From contig NC_134455.1 of the NCBI RefSeq assembly GCF_047948215.1, positions 103,753,995 to 103,817,994 of the forward strand: 64,000 bases of DNA, read 5' to 3'. The translations under genes and the position numbers were made by a program. The notes beneath the pieces are model-generated. The model was not told the origin of the DNA. It did not search any database and saw nothing but the letters and a program-made list of their open reading frames with translations. This document shows positions 13,201-25,200 of this stretch, in pieces. The DNA comes from Lycorma delicatula (Eukaryota; Arthropoda; Insecta; Hemiptera; Fulgoridae). The stretch's first letter is position 1. Every line of letters starts with the position of its first letter.

Positions 13201-16200
13201 CTAATTTCACGGCAGAAGTTGCAATCTTATTTATTTATTCAATTTATGTATAGCAGGTTATAGAATAACAACAGCACAGTGACATGATGTCAACCAGTAC
13301 TCTGCAGAGAAGCCATGACACATCTGTACACAGATAAGATGTTACCACTCCTAAGATGTTTGGTTAATTGAAACTCAACTACCAAAGAACGCCAGTATTC
13401 ACAGTCTACCATTCAAATTATTTTACTGGTATCACTGTAACTTGACTGTACACAATAGTAGTTCGTAAACTCTCTGAATATGCACCTCGCCTTGTAGAAT
13501 AGTATTTTTTTTATTTCTCTGTAAACAAAACTTATTTTAATTACAACAATATACTTCAATTTAAATTACTTATGAGGTCTTTTATAAAGAGATTTTATAA
13601 AATGTTTTACATTATTTAAAAATATAAATATTAAAACTGTAATGCTATTTAGTATACAGCAACTACTTGTGGTAAGAAGGTTTTTATACATTTAAAAAAT
13701 TAACTAAAAATTAGATGGATAACAATTTCTGATACAATTTTGTACTTTACTTTTTTTTTGTGAATGGTTACAAGCAGTAAAAAATATCTACACAATTAGA
13801 AAATAATTTTATAGGAAAGATATAGCAGAGGATCCAAAAATAAAATCAGCTTTTGATGAAAAAGATGATTAAATTATTAATGTATCAACTTTATGCCATG
13901 TTTAAAAGCCCACTGGATGATCAGTTGTTAAACATTGTTTTTTATAAGATGGCCAAAGCTATTCATCTAGTTTATGTATTTTTCTTAATTTGTATTTTCT
14001 TTATGACTTTAAATAAATAAAAGTAGCATTTTTACTTTTTAAAAAATTATTTATTGCTATTGATAACTACTTCAAAAAAGGAGGAGGTTACTTAACAAAA
14101 CTGTTAAACTTATCAAAAACTGTTACTTATCAATGTGTGTTACTCAATATCTCTAATATTGGTAAACTGATTTTGATAAATGTTTTTTTAATTGAAAAGA
14201 ATATACTTTCGGAATGGTTTCATATAAATTTTAACCAAATCCGACGATGTTAGGAAAAATACCAAAAAACCGAATGGTTCAACACCCTTAGCTGCTGACC
14301 GCTCGAACCAGTACCATGTTGTTCTCTTCCCTATGACTAGGATATTAACATTCTATATTATTGTTGTTTAGTCTCTGTAGAGATATTCATGGCATTTCTT
14401 TCTCTATTTTTCTTCATTAAACAATCATTCAATTTAAAAAAAATAAAAATAAAAACCGACTTCAAAAAACAATAATAAAAAAAAAAAAAAATATTTTTAT
14501 TTATTAACTAAAGTAAAGTATTTACAACAAATAACTATTTTTGAAGTCAGTTCCAACCAACAGAAGTTAAAAAAAAAATCTATGATCTATATAATTCAAA
14601 TCCTACTTCAAACAATGCAAAATTGGTAATAAAAGTTTTACCACAATAAAATGAAACCTACAAAAATATAATAAAACAATAAAATGCAACATCTAAAAAT
14701 ACGATATAAGCATACTTTATAGAAGCTTAGGTAAATTATCACCAAGTATATATTTGCCTTAGCGAACTCAAGATGATATATGATCATGAGACCCTGTCTC
14801 TTATATGCTCTTTGAGATCCCATTTTATATGTGGTAATCCCGTTTAGCCGCCTAGCAGTCAAGTGAGTTGGATGTTTAATTTGTGTTGGCTGGCACAGAC
14901 TTCAAAAATGGTTATTTGTAGATACATTTACTTTAGTTAATAAATAAAAATATAATTATTTGCAACTTTTTAGTACTATTATTTTTTGAAGTCTGTTTTT
15001 ATTTTTTATTGTTATTCTTAACAATAAAATCAGCTGTGCTTTGAAACTATGAAAAAATCAATTGAAAAATAAACCCATACTGTTGGTTGGTATAAGCTTT
15101 TCACCTTCATGAGTAGAATTTTTGCACACATAATTTGAAGTGAAACTGTTTAAGTAAATTTGCATTGTTCTTTTATAAGTTACAAATTATCTTCATAATA
15201 AGAATAATGTTAAGAAAGCATCCGGTTAATTTTATTAATGAAATAATAACAACAGACCTTCACGTCTCAGATATTGACATTGCCTATACACAACTACATA
15301 TTCAGATATGAATATGTAGAGATAATATATAAATAATAGTCTTTATCTTATTCACAATCTATAGACATGGTTTGTTAACTACAGTACACTCCCAGTCCAT
15401 AAGGCATATAATTATTAAATATCATTAATTACATTTCTAATTTTTTGGTTTTCTGTAATCATTTATTTAATTTTGGTGGCATTATTAAATTGTTCATAAT
15501 TTATTGGTAAAATACTGCATATAGGTAATTTTTTATTGTTACTCTCTGATTACAGTTACTGTTGTATTCAATTTTTTTTTTGTACAAAACCTCATAAAAA
15601 CAACTATCTACAAAATATATTTAAAAGATTGTATGAAAGTGTGAAAATGATGTAGATAAGCTCAGATTGCGAGTGTAACTATAATTTTAATGTGAGTAAT
15701 GTACACTCTTGTATATGATAAAAAATACACAATTCTTTTTTCTAATAGAGCTGATAAAAGAAATTTATAAACTATTTAAAATACATGTATTAATACAGGG
15801 CGTTTCATAATGTTCTTCAGAGTTTCGAAAATTCATTAACAAAATACTATTTCACTCATAAGAATAAAACAAGTACTGTACGAAAGAGTACTTCAAATAG
15901 GTTTTTCCACATATACTAGGCAGTTAGTAAACCATTTGCTCGCTAGGTGTCGACAGTAGTGAAAAGGGCTGCCACGGAAAGTGAGAAGTCGTTTTGTGTT
16001 AGAATTTCACTCGTCAAAGTCAGTAATTTATGTGCAACGTGCGTTTCGGTTGAAATTTCATAAGGGGCCACCAAGTGACAATTCAATTCGTGCATGGTAT
16101 AAACAATTCAGTGAAACTGGTTGCTTGTGCAAGCAAAAATCAACTGGTCGTCCATCAACCTCAGAGGTCAATGTTGAACGTGTGCGTGCAAGTTTCATTC

Positions 16201-19200
16201 GCAGCCCGTCAAAATTGACTGCAGTTGCAGGTAGAGAATTAGGAATTCCGAAAACAACAGTGTGGGCGGTTCTTCGTAAACGTTTATTATGCAAACCTTA
16301 TCATCTTCAATTAATCCAGCGTCTTTCTGATGGAAATAAAACACGTTGGCTCGATTTTTGTTTACAGTTACAGGAAAAGATGTTAGATGAAGATTTTTCA
16401 ACAAGATAATTTTCAGCGATGAAGCTACTTTCCATATTAGCGGCAAAGTAAACCGTCATAACGTGTGAGTTTGGGGAACTGAAAACCCACACGTTTATGT
16501 GGAACACATTCGGGATTCTCCGAAAGTAAACTTTTTTTTGTGTGATCTCTCATGAGGCAGTGTATGCCTCAGCTACTGAACGATTTCATTTTTCAGCAAG
16601 ATGGTTGTCCTGCCCATTTTCATAACGAGGTTTGACAGTACCTTAACATTACCTCGGCGCTGGATAGGACGTGCGTCTGAAGAAGACCAACACATTATGC
16701 TGTGGCCACCAAGATCACCAGACCTCACGTCATGTAATTTCTTTCTCTGGGGTTACGTGAAAGATAAGGTGTTTATCCCACCAAGCCGCACGATATCGCT
16801 GAGCTAAAGGATCGCATAATCAATGCAATCAACTCTATCGAAAATTACATGTTAGAACGAGTTTAGCAAGAGCTAGACTTTCGTGTTTATGTGTGCCGTG
16901 TCACCAGAGGAGCACATATTGAACATTTATAGATTTTAAAAAACTGTTTGAGTCCCTGCATCACCTCGTACAACTTTCATTTAGGTAAGTGAAATATTTT
17001 TTTTGTACTGAATTTTTGTAATTCCTAAGAACATTATGAAACGCTCTGTATAGCTTTTTATTTAACAGTTTATATAACTTTAAAAAAATATATTCTTAAA
17101 GCTTAAATAATGACAATTTCTCCTTCTTTCTCACCCTGTCTGCCATTTTGTTATTTTTATATAAAAATTTATATCTCAAGTTTGGATAGAGGAATCACAT
17201 TATTATTTGGTAAGCGTCTTGGTAATAAAGTTTTAAAATTAGCAAAAAAATCAGGAATTAAATACCTTCGCAAATTACAAAATGGCGGCCATGTTTATTT
17301 TTCAATCTGTTATAGTTTTATAAAAATGTATGTTATTTGCTAAAATATTAAGCCTAATACAGGTGATTCAAAGAAACGGGAAATTTTAAAAATTAAATAA
17401 CGTTAATGAAAAATTTTTTTTAGAAAATGAATTTTATTTCATGTAATTGTACAAATGTTGCCATTTTAGGATACATACATTTTAGTTTATTTTTTAAAGA
17501 TGACATCTTGCAGGTGAGCTCCTCTTCTACGTAAACACTTATGAAGTCTCTTCGTAAAATTGTTCATGGGTTGACGTAACATCTCAACTGGAATTTCTGC
17601 AATTGCTTCTAGGATCTTTGCCTTCAGTTCTTCCGTTGTAGCAGGTCTACTGTGTAACACTTTGCTTTTAAGGTGACCCCACAAAAAGTAATCGCAAGCT
17701 GAGAGATCAGGCGATCTGGGAAGCCATCTAATGTCACCATTTCGTGAAATGACACGTTGTCCAAACAATCGGCGTACAGCTGCCATCGATATTCGTGCAG
17801 TATGTGACGTTGCTCCGTCTTGTTGAAACCAGGCTGTGTTAAGAATCGGTAGAAATCTCTTTTGTTGTTCCACAACAAAGGTTTCAAGCATGGCTATGTA
17901 ACGAGCCGACGTCACTGTAATCGCAAGACCGTTGTCATCCTCAAAATAATAAGGACCTATAACACCGTAAGATGACATAGCACACCACACGGTCACTTTC
18001 TGGCTGTGCAACGGTCGCTGGTGTAGCTGCGTAGGATTTTCTTGTGCCCAGTATCTGAAATTTTGCTTGTTAACAAATCCACTGAGGTGGAAATGCGCTT
18101 CGTCTGACATCCACAGTTCGTGAACAAACTCTTCGTTATCATTTATTTATCTTCTGAAGCATTACATTACAGAATTGTGCTCGCACAACTGCATCGTTCG
18201 GTTTCAGTTCCTGGACGATCTGCAACTTGTATAGATGGTATTGCAAGTCCTTCACTAACATTCTTCAAACACTTGAACTATGCAATTGTAAAGATGCTGA
18301 GAGACGACGGATTGACCGATGTGAACTTCGTGTGACAGCATCTTGAAAAGCTTGAACATTCTGTGGTGTACGAACGGTTCGCTCACGGCCTGAAGGTTTC
18401 TTTTTCATTGCCGAACCAGTTTCCTCAAAATTAGATGTCCATGTTTTAATTGCATGTGCTGATGGAACACGGTCGTGCCGTCCCAGATTAAAATGACGGC
18501 AAAATTCTCTACGCGCTCCCTCCACACTGTCATTGTTTTTGTAAAACGCTTTGATAGCAAATGCACGTTGCGCACCACTCCAAGGATTCATGACAACTAA
18601 ATGGCAGGTTAGGTTAGGGAGGCTGGGCGCCATTTATCAAGTGATACCAATCGCCCACGGCTACCAACACAACTTTCAAAATTTCCCGTTTCTTTGATTC
18701 GCCTGTATATTTAACAAAATGACATTTTGGTTTTAAAAATCGATTAACAAGTATTTAAGTTGCGGCAGAAATTTGATGTATTTTTGTGTCTGTTCACCAA
18801 AACCTTTAAGTCTCTCTGAGTTATACAAAATATTCTAATATAAAAACAAAACCAAATAAGCAAATTCTAATAAAAAAATAATAAATACAACCTTAATTAT
18901 TTTTATTTCAAATTAAGTAATAATTTTTTCACACTAATAGACCCAATAATTAAAAAAAATAAAACTACCTGTGATAATCTTACATTTATTATTATAGAAT
19001 ATTAAGTGTACCTAAACACTTAACAATCGTTAAAATTTATAAGAGATGTTCAAAGTGTCCACCATTAGAAATTACACGTCTCCATTCTTTTTCTGAGATA
19101 TTGTCTTAACTGTTCAAAAATTCCAGAAGTATTCCTAATTTCTTGAAATTCATTTTGGATTCTTTGTAGAAGATCTTCAATGTTGAGTTGAGCAAACAAT

Positions 19201-22200
19201 AATATGTTTCAAATGGCCCCCCACAGGTATAAATCAAGAGGATTTAAGTCAGATGATCAGGCAGGCCAGGGCACTGGTCCTCTGCGGCCTATCCATTTTT
19301 CATGGAGTTTCATACAGGAAATCTGATACCAACTGACTGAAATATGCTGGAGCTCCATCGTGTTGAAATCACATATTTCCTCTTAATTGTAGAGGTAGGT
19401 CTTCCAAAAAAATATGGAAGATTTTTGGTTAAATGAGCAAGATAATTTTCTCAATTCAAAGGATTTGTTAGAATGACAGGACCCAAAAGATAGCCCATAG
19501 GAAAATACCTGGCCATATGTTCAGGGAAAATCTTTGTTGATGGCTACTTTGCAAGGTACCATGAGGATTCTTGTCGCTCCAGATACACTGGTTGTAATAG
19601 TTTTGAACACCATTCGTGTTGAAAGAAGCTTCATTTTTACATTGTTAACATGATCAACAATAATAATCGTGTAAAATTGTTCAAAACTGAAAAATTAATA
19701 TCAATTGCTTTGTTAATATTATATCTTATTGTGAGAAAATTATTACTTAATATGATACTAATTTACAATACTAGAATTAACAAGAAATAAAAACAATTAA
19801 TATTTAATCGAATTGAACGTAAAGTGGAGGACATGAAAACAAACACAAAATTACATCAATTTTCTGCCATAACTCTGCTATTTGTTAACAGATTTTAAAA
19901 ACTTAAATGCCATTTTATTGCAAATAATAGACTTAATATTTTAGCAAATAACATAAATTTTTATAAAACTAATTTAATTTACGGAGATATAACAGATTTA
20001 AAAATAAACATGGCCACCATTTTGTAACTTGCAAAGGTAAATTTTTTTGTTAATTTTAAAACTTTATTACCAAGACGCTTACCAAATATTAATGTGATTC
20101 CTCCATCCAAACTTGAGATATGAATTATATAAAAATAACAAAATGGTGGACAGGGAGAGAATGAAGGAGAAATTGCTATTTCTCCTAAGGATATTTTTTA
20201 TTTCGTTTTATAAGTAGAATTCGAAAAAGTACAGCCAGCCCACCATTTTAGAAACATTCTGTTTATTTACAAAATAGTGAAAATAGTGTAATAATAGTTA
20301 TTTTATTTACTGATGACTGAATTTTCAAGCCAAACTTCTTAACTGTACTGTTTGGTCCTAAGAATTTGAGTTTAAATCATTACAATTTACAATCTAGTCA
20401 CTATAGTGATTGGCGGAAGCTCTTTCATAATCATTTTAAAATTTTACACATTCTATTAATTTCTATAGATATACATAACATTCATATTTTATTATTATTG
20501 GTTTTTTGGGATTAAGATCTGACTAACTAAACATCTCTTGATTATTTAATTCATACATATTTATTATTAATACTGTTATTATTACTACTATTATTATAAG
20601 TATAATATCTATATTATAATAAACTGTTAAATTCTTAAAAAAGCTGCACCTAACTTAAGTCCAGCAAATTTTTATAAGTATTAACTCGTAAGTTTGAAAT
20701 TAAGTTATTTAATAAAGATATTATAACTGAATCGCTGAAAGACGAATATTTTTTATAAACATGAATTACTACAACCTCATATTTAGAACAACTTGCACAC
20801 AGGATTATAACACCTTTTACCTCACCTCAATATATCATCTTCAAGTTTAATTAATGTTCTTTTTCCAGCTGCTATATTTAAAACTAATGATACTTTTTGT
20901 TCTTCCAGCTGAGGTTTCTCTTTGCGCACAACAATCCCCAACAACTGAGCTTCCAATCCTAAAAATAAAAACTTGAAGATTTTCAATGACACAATAATAA
21001 TTTACGTAGTGAAACTTCGTTATAAAATGTACAATAAAACAAAGACTATTCCATGAACTACAAATGATAGTTGTTTAGATCACTAAGAACAGTGCCATTT
21101 ATATAATTTTAGAAAAAGAAAAAAGATTATTACCACATGTTAGAAATATGAATTAAACCAGGTAACAAAGTGTTTTAGTTAACATGGTTTAATAGGTCTG
21201 TGTGGAATACAGCCAGCGTTCTAAATAATCTCATCAATTTTAAATATTTGTCCAGAGTAACAGATGTTCTGAATTAATGATCATGATGTTTATTTTCCAT
21301 TCAGTCTCTTTCTTAACAAAATAATTTTATCCAGTAATGTCCAAAATGTGCTTTACCTAACAAAAATTTGATTTTTTCTTTTGAAAAAAATAAAATTTTA
21401 AGTAGCATTTACACCTTCTCAACCTTTTTTCTAGTTGTTATGGAAGAAACAAATACAAGAAAGCATTTTTAATGGCTAATTTGAAATCATGTATAAAAAA
21501 TATCTTTAGTCTAAATACTCTCAGATGTTGAATAGCAAGTACTATTTGAACAGTTTCAAGCACATCCCAACTAACAAAATGATTCAAAGGATTTTACAGT
21601 AGCTTTAAACATCCTTGATGTTATTAAGCATGTGATATATATAATGTGTCATCATATGATCCCACATTGCCAAAGAGAAGGCTCATTGCTCTCCATCAAA
21701 GTACTTACCGTAGAACTAAGATAAAAAAACCAGTATAAAAAATGGCTACTTTGTAAGTAATGAGAATTTGATAATAAGTATTTTTAATATAAAAATTATT
21801 TTTCTTTAAAAATACAGATACCATGGCTTGCTTTTATACATTATCGTTCAACATTAAAGAATCTGTCTTAATAATCCACAAGCTTCAAAAACACTCTTCT
21901 TGTCATACTCCTTTTGCTGCTATTCCATTAATCACTGGTTGGCAGATTTTTCTAATTTTTAATCACTTGTGATTTGGGTTAGAACTGTAAATATGAATTA
22001 ACTGAAAATGAACTATCTGAATTTTTCCAGACATCAATGTCACCATTGTTGGATTCTGTGGTGAAACGTCTGTAACGTTTTAATGTATTGGCTATGTAAT
22101 AATTATTACATAACAATAGAAAATATATTACACAATTATCTATATCAATAGAAAAATTGATATTCTTAATCATTATCCAATTTTGCATATTTGTACAAAA

Positions 22201-25200
22201 ATAATTATATAGAGGTAAGACAGTAGTATATTACAATAGCATTTACAAAGTGGTCGACCTTCTATATGAGTACCAACCTCCAAAAGAAATTACTAAATGA
22301 TTGTACTTCCAAGATAGCTCTCAGTTTATTAAAAGAGTTATGGGTTATTTTAGAAGATTTTTTCTGGTGAAGAAGTAAACAACTACATAATAATTCAGTA
22401 TTGATCTAATCAATACAGTTTATATCTAAATGTTAGATTTAACTCTAGTATGGAAATAAACAAATTTTTAACTAGATAATATATGTATAGAAGATGTTTA
22501 TGTGTCATTAGTACTCATTTTTACTGATCTGAGTATTTCTGATGATACTTTATAGATAATTAATTTAAAAATATTTGATTAAGTATAGCTTGTAAGGAAC
22601 ATCAGACATCAGGTTTTGTTTTTAATGTGTGACAAGTGTATTATGGCATCAGCTCATTGCTATGGTATTTGTTCAGAGTCATGTGACAAAAAAACTTTGA
22701 GATGTTTAACAATGGTATGTTAAACAAGTTCATACAATATTATATCTTTTGAGAATTCATTTGTGGTCATTACCTTCTTCTTTGATAGCAAAATTTACTA
22801 ATGTTGTAGTTGTGCAGATTTCTGGAGAGAAGTGTGGATTTCCAATTTTCGTAGTAAGGAATAGTTTAAAATTTTGGTTATATAGCACCAGTCTTTCACT
22901 AAATTTTAACATATACTTTCCACCTAAAGAACAAGAGATTAAACAAATTATATACAAAATATTGCGATCTTTTTCTACTTATGATTATGATCAGATGTCT
23001 GTAAGTTTATTAAATGTTACAAAACATAAAATTTTCCTATTTATTATATTTTATGGTTCATCAGTCTGTATTTTTGTTTATATGTTTAATATTTTTTATA
23101 TTTATACTAATTAATTAGAAAAAGGAAATTATTATTTACTTCAAAAATAAGCATATTTGCACTAAACCGTTAGTGATGCATTTATTACTTTTGTTTTGCA
23201 ACATATCTTTTATAATGATTTTGTATAAATTTCCAAACCCTTTTTAAGGCTCTGGAAATGATCATTAAATTAATTTAAAATGTTCTGTCTGTTCTACTAT
23301 GATATATCTCATTGTAATTATGGCAAGTCATTACAATGTCATTTAATTGATACATAGAGCCTCAAAATGTCTAAATAAATTTTAAGCTCAAGCAATAGAA
23401 TGTTCTTAATTATTTCGGACTAGAAAAAAATTTAAATAAATACTAACTAAATAAATAAACAGAATGAAAATAAGGAATGAATAAGGATATCAACAAAAAA
23501 TCATATACATTAATCTGATAAAGAAATATTCAAATCTTTCACTAAGAACTTATGAAAAATTTGCAGCATCACCGATATCCTTATTAAAGGATCTCTTGGT
23601 CTTTACATGATCAAATCAGTTGGTTGACTATTCCACACTCTGCAGGATGTTACATTATCTGTAAAGCATACACACAAACATGCCCCTTGAATACATTATG
23701 AACACAAGTTTAAAATAATACTTTAAATAAGAAGGACCTATATTTTTAACAAATAGCTACAGATTTTTGGGAAGAGGAAAGGACTGAAATCATGCTTTTT
23801 CAATCAAATATATAGTTGTATCTTGGTTACAAAATCATATGCCAAATAATGTATTTGTAATTAAGCTTTATATCAAGGTTGAGCATATTTAAGTTTCAAT
23901 GAATCTTATAAATGGTATTAAAAAATCTGTTTATAAACTCAAATTTAATTTTTTAATTATAATTTTTCAGGTACGTAATTGAAGTTTAGTATATGGTGCA
24001 AAATGAAACTTAACATCATTAAAAAATCAAATAAACCTGTTTTGTAGTGAAAAAATAGAGTGAACAAAAAAATATTCAGTCAAAACATCAGAAAAAAAGA
24101 ACTTCTTGGATCCAGGAAGAGACTTGTTCATTATAAGCTCTTTTAAACACTATTCCTTTTATTATTCTAGAAAAGGGAAGGATGAATTATGAAGACTAGC
24201 AAGTTAGAGTGATACAGAGTCTGATAATAATCATCTGACGAATAATGCAATCAAATAGCATTCACTTGGCAGTTAAAGTAAGATTATCTGTCTTTATTGG
24301 ATGAAGCATTCAGAAGAATTTAGATAAAAAATAATAATAATAATGGCTGTTTGGAGACATACCAGTATAACTAGTTGTCTGAAGGTGTACAGCATACAAG
24401 TTTAGTAGGATCTTAAGTATAGTAACGCCTTAACTGAAAACTTCATTTAAAAATGAAGACCGTATCTGAAGAAAATTCCATTGACATCAGAAAATGCAAA
24501 CATGTTAATAAAATGCCAATTTTCTCACACAAAATGTATTGTAAGAAAAAAATCGATCAAAAAAGATGCCTACCTTTTCTATAATAATCTGTGCTCAAGT
24601 TACTCATCTGGAGCTAAGTTGAGTAAAAAAGAAAAGGCTAAATTCTTACTATTAAACTGGAAGACAAAAGGAAGAAATATAATTAAGAACAAAATAACGA
24701 AAAAAGGAACATTATCTCCAGATTCATTTTTCAGAACATGTAGAAGACTTACCAACAAATGAAAAATTAATCTTGCAAGTTCTGTTTAAGATTTTACACT
24801 AAGAAAAGACTTATGAAATTTAGTTACTGAAATATTTGTTCTTCTCCCAAGAAAATGTTTGACATAGTTTTACTCTGGTTACTTCAACTTTCATTTTAAA
24901 CTGAAGATTCCAGGACTTTCTATTGGTTACGAAGACTGATGATTTATCTGATGCCTTTAAATAACAGTATTTTTTTTATTAAGATTTTGAAGATGAGGGA
25001 TAAACACAAATGTTAGTGAGAATAATTATTATATTTATAATTATATTATCATAACAATCATTTATCATGAAAAATTAGGAGTTTGTTTGGTTTGCTTTGT
25101 CCACAAGAAACTGTTAAATTATTAAATCTATGCCAAGCAGTACAACCAGAATATTTTCATTCCATTACCATTGTTTTGCTGTGAAGTCTATTTCTCTTGA

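Larger units (their letters stand above)
17360..18705 (-). mobile_element. DD41D Tc1/mariner element, nearly intact, TA-flanked
   Basis: 1346 bases. The ends CAGGTGATTCAAAGAAACGG and CAGGCGAATCAAAGAAACGG (inverted) give TIRs of about 28 bases; TA at 17358-17359 and 18706-18707. The transposase starts on the minus strand near 18590-18633 (MNPWSGAQRAFAIKAFYKNN, HTH region with FEETGSAMKKKPSGRERTV), and its catalytic part is 18110-17487: MSDEAHFHLSG, AWFQQDGATSHTA, SPDLSACDYFLWG. There are 41 residues between the second and third Asp. Only one nonsense codon (TGA near 18262) and one frameshift near 18135 separate the two halves. All three Asp are present. It is the best preserved transposon in the window. 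Confidence 0.88.
17090..20195 (-). mobile_element. Tc1/mariner-related element with about 370-bp TIRs, interrupted by another element
   Basis: The right arm (19828-20195) is the reverse complement of 17090-17359 continued at 18708-18805, i.e. the left arm resumes after the insertion at 17360-18705. Conserved blocks: ATTTCTCCTTC at the tips, TTATTTGCTAAAATATTAAG just before the insertion, and TTAACAA...GGCAGAAA after it. Inside, 19680-19030 (minus) is a transposase relic: DGAPAYFSQL-like, WIGRRGPVPWPA, SSDLNPLDLYLWG. Without the insert it is about 1.8 kb. Outer limits are approximate. Confidence 0.75.
10879..20825. other. Intron 13 of the dynein gene (9.9 kb)
   Basis: The largest intron of the window. 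It holds a DDE transposase relic, a SINE fragment, a MITE, a Tc1/mariner element and the nested pair at 17090-20195. In 10879-11630, 12450-13344, 13425-14435, 15021-15795 and 20200-20825 I see only AT-rich sequence without a recognisable feature. Phase continuity between exons 13 and 14 leaves no need for a missing coding exon. Confidence 0.85.

Noticed and set aside
20959..22773. Hidden exon in intron 12
   Set aside because: Exons 12 and 13 join as KEEG-LEAQLLG, matching the family with no residue missing.
22749..23114. 121-codon plus-strand open frame
   Set aside because: Antisense of dynein exon 12 extended into AT-rich intron.
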